Part shown: one piece after another, positions 17,844 through 26,384 of the stretch
How the letters are laid out: every line of letters starts with the position of its first letter
Numbering within the stretch: position 1 is the first letter of the stretch
Origin: an uncultured Oscillospiraceae bacterium
GTDB lineage: Bacteria > Bacillota > Clostridia > Oscillospirales > Ruminococcaceae
Direction of reading: 5' to 3'
Length of the DNA: 64,000 bases
NCBI GenBank assembly: GCA_900548355.1
Contig: URKR01000011.1
Span: 1 to 64,000, forward strand
The notes under the pieces: model-generated
The model's input: the letters and a program-made list of their open reading frames with translations, nothing else
Told to the model about the DNA's origin: nothing
The model's database searches: none
Translations under genes and position numbers: made by a program

Positions 17844-19406
<1,563 letters not shown>

Positions 19407-19436
19407 TCCCCCGCCGCATCCCCTTTATCAAAAAAC

Positions 19437-19484
19437 AATCCCCGCAGGGAAAGCTGCTTCCAGCCCCCTGCGGGGATTCTTTTG
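19437..19484. terminator. Intrinsic terminator between gdhA and the ACP-like gene
   Basis: Thirteen-base perfect stem (AATCCCCGCAGGG at 19437-19449 and CCCTGCGGGGATT at 19466-19478) followed by CTTTT. It should stop gdhA transcripts. The gene on the other strand ends at 19486, so the same hairpin may serve both directions. Confidence 0.85.
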
Positions 19485-19485
19485 T

Positions 19486-19722
19486 TTACGCTTCTTCTTC
19501 CTCGGCTTCCCGAACAAATCGCCAAAGTTCGCCGACGGTGGCCAATTCAGCCAGGCGGTCTTCGTCAAATTCCACGCCTGTCGCCTCGCCAAGCTGCCAG
19601 GCCAGTTCCACATAATCCTCATGGTCTGCGCCAAGCTCGGCCAGGGTGACGGAAGCGCCAAGGTCCACCTCATCGCAGCTGAACTGCTCTGCCAAAATCT
19701 CCAAAAGTTCCTGTTTCGTCAT
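19486..19722 (-). CDS. Acyl-carrier-protein-like protein lacking the phosphopantetheine serine
   Basis: 78 acidic residues with the size and helix pattern of an acyl carrier protein: MTKQELLEILAEQFSCDE, then the LGAD...YVEL segment at the start of helix II, then the C-terminal helix LATVGELWRFV. In a working ACP the segment reads LGADSL with the serine carrying 4'-phosphopantetheine; here it reads LGADHEDYVEL, so histidine replaces the serine. It therefore cannot be loaded by the normal route and may be a regulatory or structural relative. It stands alone, with AAGGGG before the ATG. Confidence 0.7.
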   Translation of the reverse strand: MTKQELLEILAEQFSCDEVDLGASVTLAELGADHEDYVELAWQLGEATGVEFDEDRLAELATVGELWRFVREAEEEEA

Positions 19723-19807
19723 CGTGTTTTCCCCTTCCGCACGGTTTTCTTTGCTTCATAATAGCCAAGTCAACCGTCCTCGTCAAGGGGCCGCAGTGCC
19801 GAACCCG

Positions 19808-20908
19808 TTAGAAATCCTGGCTTGTTTCTTGTGCAATTTCCACAGCAAAGCGCGCAAGCGTCGCATCACCGTTGTTTTTGTCCGTTGCGGTCACAGTCCA
19901 TTCCACCGCGCCGGCCGGTGCGGCATCAAAATCATACCGCCACACGCCGTCCTCCATGCGTTGTCCGCGCGCCATCTCAAGCGGCGTACCGTCTGCCTCC
20001 ACCAGCACGGAAGGGGGTTCGGCGCCCTCCGGCAGCCGCAGCATAACGCAGGTCTCGCCCGGTGTGGCAACGATTGCTTCCAGCGTGTATCCGTTTTGTT
20101 CAACCGGACCCGTCCAGCTGCGGTTGGCCGAAGAATCCGCCGTGAAACTAAATGTCAGGGTACGGTCACCGCCGGGCAGGTCGTACTGGGTGTACCCGTT
20201 TTCTCCCCAGCTGCCGCCCACGCCAAGCGTGAACAGGGTAACCGAAGCTTCATGGGTGCCGGCAATCGGTTCGCGCAGCGGGTAGATCAGTTCAGCCGCA
20301 AAGGTCGTTTCGTCCACACGCTGAAACAGCGGGGCGGTGAACGGCGCGCCGGCGTATTCACCGTCGATCAGCAGCGAAGCGTCGGCCAGTTCGTCCGGGT
20401 TTTCCAGCACCCTCTGCTCGGTCGTCACCTGGTCATAACCGGCCAGGCTGCCGTCGGTATCCTCCAGCGTCAGTGCCAGCCGCAGGTAGAGCCCGTCACA
20501 GTAGATTTCCCGCAGCGTAACGGCCGGGCCTTCGGCTGCAGCATCCGTCTGCGGCGCAGCGGTCGCGGCCGGCACCGCGGCCGGGGCGGCGGCCTCGTCA
20601 ATTTCCCGCCCCACCAGCTGCGCCTTATCCTGCCTGTTGAGCCAGGCAAACACCCCGCCCACAACCGGCAGGCTTTCGGCCAGGGCCGGGGCCACGGCGT
20701 TGGTTGTGCCCAACAGCACAAGGCAGGCGGCCGCGGCCGCCCCTGCACGCCACCAGAGCCGCCGGGGGCGGGGCCGCTTGGCCGGCGCGGCCTTCACCGC
20801 ACCGAGTACCCGGCTGCGCAGCCGGTCCGCCTCGCCTTCAGTCAGCGGGTCGGCCGGCAGGTCCATTGCCTCCATCTTTTGCCAGAAAGCGTTCTGCTTT
20901 TTGTTCAT
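19808..20908 (-). CDS. Anti-sigma factor, DUF4179-like
   Basis: 366 residues. A short cytoplasmic N-terminal region (about 1-50) with a basic stretch, one membrane helix (AGAAAAACLVLLGTTNAVAP, near residues 55-75), and a long outer region of beta-sandwich character beginning after an Ala/Pro-rich linker (about 110-130). It starts inside the last codons of the sigma factor gene (4-base overlap), the usual arrangement for an ECF sigma factor and its membrane-bound antagonist. It should hold the sigma factor inactive until a signal outside the cell is sensed. Signal unknown. Confidence 0.8.
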   Translation of the reverse strand: MNKKQNAFWQKMEAMDLPADPLTEGEADRLRSRVLGAVKAAPAKRPRPRRLWWRAGAAAAACLVLLGTTNAVAPALAESLPVVGGVFAWLNRQDKAQLVGREIDEAAAPAAVPAATAAPQTDAAAEGPAVTLREIYCDGLYLRLALTLEDTDGSLAGYDQVTTEQRVLENPDELADASLLIDGEYAGAPFTAPLFQRVDETTFAAELIYPLREPIAGTHEASVTLFTLGVGGSWGENGYTQYDLPGGDRTLTFSFTADSSANRSWTGPVEQNGYTLEAIVATPGETCVMLRLPEGAEPPSVLVEADGTPLEMARGQRMEDGVWRYDFDAAPAGAVEWTVTATDKNNGDATLARFAVEIAQETSQDF

Positions 20909-21459
20909 CGGAAATACCCCTCCTCATGCAGGTGGCGGCGCAGCCGGTCGCGCCCGCGGCTGAGCCGGGTGTTCACAGCCTGTTCGGTCAGGCCAAGCGC
21001 GGCTGCAATTTCACGGCTGGGCTGCAGCAGATAATATTTTCGTATAAAGATCGCATCATCGGGCGGCGGCTGTGCGGCCACCCAGGCAGCTGCCGCCGCG
21101 CCGGCCTCCCCGGCCGGGTCTTCGGCCAGCGGGCCGGCTTCAGCCAGGCCGGCAGCAAAGGTTTCATCCAGCGGCAGGGCATTTTGACGGCGCAGCGCCC
21201 GCAGGCGGTTCAGCGCCTTATTGCGGGCGGTCACCGCCAGCCAGGCCTTGGGCGGAATCCGGCGGTCAAGCAGGGTACCGGCGTTTTTCCACAGCGCAAT
21301 GAATGTGTCGGCCATGCACTCCTCAACCTCCTGCGGCGCGCCGGGCAGCACCCGGCCTGCCGCCGCTTTGACAAACGGGGCGTACCGCCGCATCGCCTCT
21401 TCCAGCCCGGTTTCCGGCTCGCGCAGGATCAGCCGCAGCAATTCGGTTTCTTCGGACAT
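20905..21459 (-). CDS. ECF-type RNA polymerase sigma factor
   Basis: 184 residues with sigma-70 region 2 (RYAPFVKAAAGRV, EVEECMADTFIALWKN, then AWLAVTARNKALNRLRALRR) and region 4 helix-turn-helix (YLLQPSREIAAALGLTEQAVNTRLSRGRDRLRRHL) in the C-terminal 50 residues, split by a longer than usual linker rich in Ala/Gly. A good AAGGAGGAG precedes the ATG. It is paired with the downstream anti-sigma gene. A cre-like palindrome sits over the likely promoter. It lies just beyond the holin end of the prophage module but nothing shows that it belongs to it. Confidence 0.88.
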   Translation of the reverse strand: MSEETELLRLILREPETGLEEAMRRYAPFVKAAAGRVLPGAPQEVEECMADTFIALWKNAGTLLDRRIPPKAWLAVTARNKALNRLRALRRQNALPLDETFAAGLAEAGPLAEDPAGEAGAAAAAWVAAQPPPDDAIFIRKYYLLQPSREIAAALGLTEQAVNTRLSRGRDRLRRHLHEEGYFR

Positions 21460-21482
21460 GAAGGCTCCTCCTTAGGATAGAT

Positions 21483-21505
21483 TAAAAGCGCTTTCATCTA
21501 TCATA
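21483..21505 (-). promoter_or_regulatory. Probable promoter -10 with cre-like operator, sigma factor gene
   Basis: On the - strand TATGAT (21505-21500) could be a -10 box; a few bases downstream is a near-perfect palindrome, TAAAAGCGCTTTCA (21483-21496 on +), one base away from the catabolite-control (CcpA) cre consensus. A site just after the transcription start would repress. No clear -35 is seen. Confidence 0.4.
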
Positions 21506-21547
21506 ACACCCGGCCGCCCGCTTTTCTTACACCGGCGGGGATTTTTC

Positions 21548-21739
21548 TCACGGTTTTTCGCTTTGGGTCCCAAAGTAAAACGCCACCACCATTGTGACCA
21601 CCGTCATGACGGTGTCGGGCTGGAAGCGGCCGTTCAGTGCCAGCACCGCAAATACCCCGATTACCACCAGCGTGACAATTGTTTTAACCTTGCACAGTGC
21701 CGCAAGGTTTTTGGCGACCATTTGCCAGATTTCCTGCAT
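21548..21739 (-). CDS. Small holin-like membrane protein, prophage
   Basis: 63 residues: an amphipathic N-terminus (MQEIWQMVAKNLAALCKVK), a first membrane helix (TIVTLVVIGVFAVLALNG), a short turn, and a second (VMTVVTMVVAFYFG) before a short polar tail. Two helices and small size at the end of the lysis block fit a holin. GGAGGAATAC before the ATG at 21739 selects this start over an upstream in-frame ATG (21790). It overlaps the 3' end of the preceding gene by 56 bases. Confidence 0.65.
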   Translation of the reverse strand: MQEIWQMVAKNLAALCKVKTIVTLVVIGVFAVLALNGRFQPDTVMTVVTMVVAFYFGTQSEKP

Positions 21740-22076
21740 TGTATTCCTCCTTGTCATCCGTTGTGCCGGCGCACACCGGCAGCGCTTCACATTTGTGCAT
21801 GATATGGGCGACAGCCGGGTCGCCGTCTCCCAGCGCGATGTACGGGTCGTAGCAGCTGCGAAGCGTTTCGAGCCCGTAGGGCGGCAGCGCCCGTGCCGCC
21901 AGGTAGTGCAGCCCCAGGTCGATCACCTTGGCGCGCAGCAGCCCTTTGACCCCTTCGCGCAGGGCCCGGTCGGTTTTGCGGCTGCGGCCCAGCCGCGCGG
22001 CCGCCCAGCCCGCGCCGGCCGTCAGGGCCGGCAGCAGGGCGGTCAGCAGGTCAGCCATCCATTCGGCGTCCGGCAT
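21684..22076 (-). CDS. Holin-like or lysis-associated membrane protein, prophage
   Basis: About 130 residues with one convincing membrane helix near the N-terminus (DLLTALLPALTAGAGWAAARLG), then a charged cytoplasmic region (KTDRALREGVKGLLRAK). The last ~18 residues are encoded in the overlap with the next gene and look poorly constrained. It directly follows the endolysin gene. I take the second ATG (22076) because GGGGAGGA is too close to the first (22082). A holin or antiholin role is inferred from position. Confidence 0.5.
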   Translation of the reverse strand: MPDAEWMADLLTALLPALTAGAGWAAARLGRSRKTDRALREGVKGLLRAKVIDLGLHYLAARALPPYGLETLRSCYDPYIALGDGDPAVAHIMHKCEALPVCAGTTDDKEEYNAGNLANGRQKPCGTVQG

Positions 22077-22078
22077 CT

Positions 22079-22840
22079 TCATTCCTCCCCCTGCACCCAG
22101 GCGGCTTTGTAGCGCCCGTCATTAAGCCCGCGCGCGCAGGCCAGCCGGAAGATCGCCTGTGCGTCCCCTTCCGAAACCGGCCCGACCGTCACAGTCTGGC
22201 GGGTTGCGGCCGCATCGAGGTACCGCGCGCTGTAAAGCCCCGCTGCCACCAGTCCCCGCGCTTCACAAAGCGTGAAGATTTCCCAGGCGTCGGCATTCGG
22301 CAGGTTTTCCATCGTCAGCCGCTGCATGGCGGCCGGCCCGGGCGCCTGGGTATAGATGCCGACAGCGTTCGGCAGCCCGGCATAAGCGGCCGGGTTCAGG
22401 CCTCGGCCGGTGGCCGTGGCCCGGGCCTCCAGATGGCAATGGGCAAACGGCGGGTCGGCCAGCGCCGCGTTGCCGGTGTTCCCCATCCGCGCCAGCGCTT
22501 CGCCGCTGCACACGGCCTGGCCGGCCGCAACAAGGTTTTCTGCATTGTGGCAGAAATAGAGGTAATTGACGGCGTCGGGGGTCTGCCCGGCGTCGAGCCG
22601 CACGCAGATATAATATCCCCATTCCCAGGTCCGGTTCGAATGGTCGGTGACAATCCGCGCCCGGGTCACGGTCCCCCGGATGTCCTTCGGCCGGCCGTCC
22701 TGCCAGAACCAGGGCATCCGGATCACTTCGCTGTCCATCCCTTCAATATCCAGCCCGCCGTGCCAGGTTTTTCCGCCGCCGCGGGTGTAGCCGAACCGGC
22801 TGTACGGGTAGCGGACACGGTTGCGCCCTGAAAAAAGCAT
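22079..22840 (-). CDS. Phage endolysin, M23-family zinc metallopeptidase
   Basis: 253 residues, no signal peptide. The M23 zinc ligands are present as WHGGLDI (HxxxD, near residue 27) and AHCHLE (HxH, near residue 140), with YFCHN between them, so it should cut peptide cross-links of peptidoglycan. The C-terminal ~80 residues hold two similar units, one around EIFTLCEARGLVAAGLY and one around AIFRLACARGLNDGRY, probably a wall-binding domain. It is followed by the holin-like genes and preceded by tail genes, the usual lysis position. Release would need the holins, since there is no secretion signal. Confidence 0.85.
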   Translation of the reverse strand: MLFSGRNRVRYPYSRFGYTRGGGKTWHGGLDIEGMDSEVIRMPWFWQDGRPKDIRGTVTRARIVTDHSNRTWEWGYYICVRLDAGQTPDAVNYLYFCHNAENLVAAGQAVCSGEALARMGNTGNAALADPPFAHCHLEARATATGRGLNPAAYAGLPNAVGIYTQAPGPAAMQRLTMENLPNADAWEIFTLCEARGLVAAGLYSARYLDAAATRQTVTVGPVSEGDAQAIFRLACARGLNDGRYKAAWVQGEE

Positions 22841-22862
22841 CGCATCTCCTTTCTGTCTGCCC

Positions 22863-24356
22863 TCACCCGCTCAGGCGGGTCAGGGTGTAGGTCACCTTCA
22901 TGGTCTGGTCGGCGGTTTTCTGCACCGTTTCCCCGAGGTTGTTGACGGTGGCCAGATAGTTGGGCCGCAGGCTGAGCCCCACGCCGTCTGTGCCGGTGCC
23001 GGTATCCTTGCAGTAAAGCTGCAAAATGCTGCGCCCGCGGATATCGTACCGCTTATTATAGGTCGCGCTGCTGCTGAAAGCCTCGTGCCGCAGCAGGCAG
23101 TTGCGGGCGGTATCCAGCACAACGCCGTGGTCAGGGCTGCCGTTGCCGGTGTAGCTGTACATACGGCCGCCGTATGCATCGTGCACATACGGCATCTGGT
23201 CCCCGTTGCAGGCCACTTCCTCCACATCGCCGGCATCGTCCAGCGCAATCCGGAAATAGCGGTAGGCGCCACCTTCCTGGTTCTGGCTGCGCATGTACAG
23301 GTACCCGTTGTAAACATAACCGCCCAGCGGGCAGGCAACCCGCCTGCTCAGCGAAAGGGTCTGCCCGCTGAGCGATCCGGCCAGCCGCCCGGCCAGCGTG
23401 ACGCCTGTCTGGTTGGTCAGCGGGTATACCGTTTCCGCCTTGGTGTCCAGGTTGACGGCGATCACCTGCAGCGCCGCGTTGGCCGCGCAGGTCGTACCGC
23501 CGACATTGGTGATGTAGAGGGTTCGGTCTTCGCCGCGGTAGTTCCATCCCGCAAAGTAGGCCGCCTGGCTGCCGCTTCGCAGCAGCGTGGCGGTGATCGG
23601 CACAACCTCCTCGCTATGGGGCGGCTTCTGGCCGCGCGGCCAAAACAGGTCCAGGCTGCGCAGCATGGCCGGGTAGGTTTCCAGGGTCAGCTGCAAGCCT
23701 CCGTCCGCAGCCGCGCCGGGGCGGGCCAACCGCACCGTATCAGCCGCCTCGTCCAGTTCCAGCAGCCAGGGGATGTCCTCCGCATTGTCAAGGTAATCCA
23801 AAAATGTACGGGACAGCCGCCCGCCGAAGGTATCGCCGGCCGGCAGCTCACAGGCAGCGTTGCTCAGGTTGGTGTCGCCGCTTGCCAGATACCCGCCGCT
23901 GCGATGGGTCAGGCAGGCGGCCGCGATCGTCCCGTTCGCCTGTTGGGTGGAAAAATCGTAGACAAAGGTCGCCGTACCCGCCTCCGGGTCAATTGAGCTC
24001 TCTACGCTGTTGAAACTGCCCCGCAGCCGGTTTTCGCCTGTGTTGGCCGCGCCATAGGCCCCGCAGCCCACCACCTGGGCTTCGGCCGGCGCAAAGCGGG
24101 TTGCGGTTTCGGCGGGCAGCGCCCGGTCATACAGCAGCAGGCCACCGCAGGCATAGGCCAGCAGGCCGGCTTCGTCGCCCTCCCCCTGCGGGGTCAGCAG
24201 GTTGCTGTCGGTATAGATGCCGAGCGGGGTAAAGATTTCCTGCAGCGCGCCGGTGACAAGGTTGTCCTTTTCATAAATTTTGCGCCGGCCGGTGCGGCAG
24301 TCTGTCAGTTCAATGCGTGTGTGCCCGCGCAGCCGCGCGGGGCGTGGGGTGTTCAT
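22863..24356 (-). CDS. Phage tail-tip or receptor-binding protein
   Basis: 497 residues, no membrane helix. It begins with a short conserved-looking lead (RIELTDCRTGRRKIYEKDNLVT) followed by beta-rich sequence with aromatic and Gly/Asp turns throughout, as in baseplate upper or fibre proteins of siphoviruses infecting Gram-positives. It starts in a 4-base overlap with the preceding tail gene and is the last tail gene before the endolysin, which suits a receptor-binding role. No enzymatic motif seen. Confidence 0.6.
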   Translation of the reverse strand: MNTPRPARLRGHTRIELTDCRTGRRKIYEKDNLVTGALQEIFTPLGIYTDSNLLTPQGEGDEAGLLAYACGGLLLYDRALPAETATRFAPAEAQVVGCGAYGAANTGENRLRGSFNSVESSIDPEAGTATFVYDFSTQQANGTIAAACLTHRSGGYLASGDTNLSNAACELPAGDTFGGRLSRTFLDYLDNAEDIPWLLELDEAADTVRLARPGAAADGGLQLTLETYPAMLRSLDLFWPRGQKPPHSEEVVPITATLLRSGSQAAYFAGWNYRGEDRTLYITNVGGTTCAANAALQVIAVNLDTKAETVYPLTNQTGVTLAGRLAGSLSGQTLSLSRRVACPLGGYVYNGYLYMRSQNQEGGAYRYFRIALDDAGDVEEVACNGDQMPYVHDAYGGRMYSYTGNGSPDHGVVLDTARNCLLRHEAFSSSATYNKRYDIRGRSILQLYCKDTGTGTDGVGLSLRPNYLATVNNLGETVQKTADQTMKVTYTLTRLSG

Positions 24357-25984
24357 GGGCTCGCCTCCTTCTCAAAATCCGGGGCCGCATCGGCCAGGCC
24401 GGCCAGGGTCATGGCCTGCGCCTGCCAGGTTATGGCCGGCAAAAACTCCTGCAGCACAAGGTTTCCGTCCCAGGCGCTGGTCGCCGCCATGCCCTGCCCG
24501 GTTACAACGCCGCGCAGCGCCCCGGCCGCCAGCCACACCGTACCGCCCGCGGCCAGCAGCCGAATTTCCAGCCGGCAGCTCGTGTCGGCTTCAATTTCCG
24601 TCAGCGGGTAAAACAGCGCCAGCGTATGCGCCCCGGCTGCCAGCGCCTGCGCCGGGCAGTAGTCGCCGATCAGCAAACCGTTGAGGATATACTGCACGGT
24701 CAGGGTCAGCGCTTCGTCTTCCGGCACGGCGGTCAGCAGCAGCTGGGCCAGCAGCAGCGCGCCGGTCGCCTGCACCGTGACAAACCGTACCCCGGCCGCC
24801 GTCACCGCGGCGCCGGACGGGGCGGTAACGGCATTGACATTTGTAAAATTATAAAAAATCAGCCGGTTTTCCGCGTTCTGGGTCTGCAGCCGGCGCAGTG
24901 TGGCGGCTTCGCGGTCACGCGCCGTGGCAAGCCGCGGGTTTTTGCCCACCCCTTTGAGGGTTTCGGCTCCGCGGAATTTCCAAATCCGGTGGGTCACAAT
25001 CGTCTCGGCCACAGCCTCGCCGGTCGCGTCGCCGGGTTCAGTCAGGGCCAGCCGGTCGCCGCAGTCGATGGCCGGGTCTCCGGGCAGCGTGACGGTGGCC
25101 GGCACATAGCTGACCGTTTGCAGGTATTCGAACACTGCCTCGGCCAGCGCCTGGTTGCGGGTGTCAAGCCCTTTGCCAAACAGCGGCGCATCGGCCATTG
25201 TCATGGTCAGGCCGCCGCCTTCGTCGTCACAGGTATACTCGGCGTCGGCTGTCTCCACCACCAGTTTGCTGTATGTGCAGTGATAGTCGGCCACCGCCGC
25301 GCTGAGCCGTGCGTCCGGGGCAAGGGTTCGCCAGGGTTCATCCGCAAACCGCCGCGCCACCAGCGCCCCGCTGCGGTCCACCGTCACAAACGCCCCCAGC
25401 AGCTGTGCCACAGCGCCGGCACAGTCCCGCCAGGTTGCGCAGCCGTCGTTGGTGTCAAGCTGAAACGTCTCTTCGGCATTCGGCCAGCCGGCCAGGTCCG
25501 CCGCCTCCATCCCCAGCGCCAGGCCGCAGTGCTCGGCAATCTGGCTGAGCATCCCAAACGGGGTACCCTGCAGCGCCGGTCCGGCGTACTCCCGGTCCAG
25601 CGCAAGGATGTTGTCATACGCATGGATGGAAACCGCCATGCTTGTGCGTTCGGCCTCGGCAACGGTATAGACGCCGAGCGGGACATCCTCCCAGCTGCCG
25701 TCGGCAAGCTGTACGCCGTACACCAGCTGCAACTTTGCACCATACAGCACATAGCGGGACAGCGCCGTGCGCAGCTGGAAAGCCGCCTGGCCCAGATAGA
25801 CGCAGCCGAACTGCAGTTCTTCCCCGGTCACGCACTGGTCGTCCACCGTCACGGAACCGCTCATGAGGTCCGCCGGGCCGAACGTGACGGTTTCGCCGTT
25901 TGTCAGTTGCAGCGTGCCGGTCAGCCGTTCGGTGCGCACCGGCCTGGCCATCGCCTGCCGGTACCCTTCGGATACGGGATACAT
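24353..25984 (-). CDS. Phage tail protein (Dit/Tal-like tip protein)
   Basis: 543 residues. The N-terminal ~170 residues (EGYRQAMARPVRTERLTGTL, then VTFGPADLMSGSVTVDDQC and VPLGVYTVAEAERTSM) match the lead domain of siphovirus tail-tip proteins that replace a distal-tail hub; the middle resembles the gp27-like Tal fold (GDPAIDCGDRLAL) and the C-terminal ~180 residues look like carbohydrate-binding beta structure. I use the ATG at 25984, preceded by AAGGGGGG; an in-frame ATG at 26023 lacks a site. It lies after the DUF6711-like gene, as expected for the tail tip. Confidence 0.7.
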   Translation of the reverse strand: MYPVSEGYRQAMARPVRTERLTGTLQLTNGETVTFGPADLMSGSVTVDDQCVTGEELQFGCVYLGQAAFQLRTALSRYVLYGAKLQLVYGVQLADGSWEDVPLGVYTVAEAERTSMAVSIHAYDNILALDREYAGPALQGTPFGMLSQIAEHCGLALGMEAADLAGWPNAEETFQLDTNDGCATWRDCAGAVAQLLGAFVTVDRSGALVARRFADEPWRTLAPDARLSAAVADYHCTYSKLVVETADAEYTCDDEGGGLTMTMADAPLFGKGLDTRNQALAEAVFEYLQTVSYVPATVTLPGDPAIDCGDRLALTEPGDATGEAVAETIVTHRIWKFRGAETLKGVGKNPRLATARDREAATLRRLQTQNAENRLIFYNFTNVNAVTAPSGAAVTAAGVRFVTVQATGALLLAQLLLTAVPEDEALTLTVQYILNGLLIGDYCPAQALAAGAHTLALFYPLTEIEADTSCRLEIRLLAAGGTVWLAAGALRGVVTGQGMAATSAWDGNLVLQEFLPAITWQAQAMTLAGLADAAPDFEKEASP

Positions 25985-26032
25985 AAAATCCCCCCTTTCT
26001 TTGTCGCACGCCAAAAGTTCCAATTTTCTTTG

Positions 26033-26380
26033 CTAAAATTCCACCAGCTCCACCCCCACTTCCCAGACAGCCTGCCCTTCCCGGGCGGCGCGGAGCTGGG
26101 TGGTGCGCGTGCCGGCATACATCTGGGCCGTGCGGGTCTGCCCAAAGAAATACTGTACGGTAAACTGATCGGGCGCCGTCGCGTTGAGGATCGCCGCACA
26201 GTCGGCAGTGGAAAGCGCCTTCCACTGCACGCTGATCTTGGCCACCCCGCCGCGCAGCCGCTGCCGCACCAGCATCCCGTCCTCGGTGCGGCCGGTATCG
26301 GCGCTGTCCAGATCGTTGAGGGTCACGGTGTAGCTGTGCGGCGCCGGCAGCGCCACGCCGTCCACCTTTAAAATGTCCAT
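26033..26380 (-). CDS. Small tail protein, DUF6711-like
   Basis: 115 residues starting MDILKVDGVALPAPHSYTVT, a pattern I associate with the DUF6711 tail proteins of Firmicute phages; the body is beta-rich (AKISVQWKALSTADCAAIL, EVGVELVEF). It stands between the tape measure and the tail-tip gene, where a distal tail protein usually lies. GGGAGGTGAAGGC precedes the ATG at 26380. Confidence 0.7.
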   Translation of the reverse strand: MDILKVDGVALPAPHSYTVTLNDLDSADTGRTEDGMLVRQRLRGGVAKISVQWKALSTADCAAILNATAPDQFTVQYFFGQTRTAQMYAGTRTTQLRAAREGQAVWEVGVELVEF

Positions 26381-26384
26381 GCCT

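Noticed and set aside
20905..21459. ECF sigma factor as part of the phage module
   Set aside because: It is on the same strand and only 88 bases after the holin gene, but it has its own anti-sigma partner and likely promoter, the normal chromosomal pairing.
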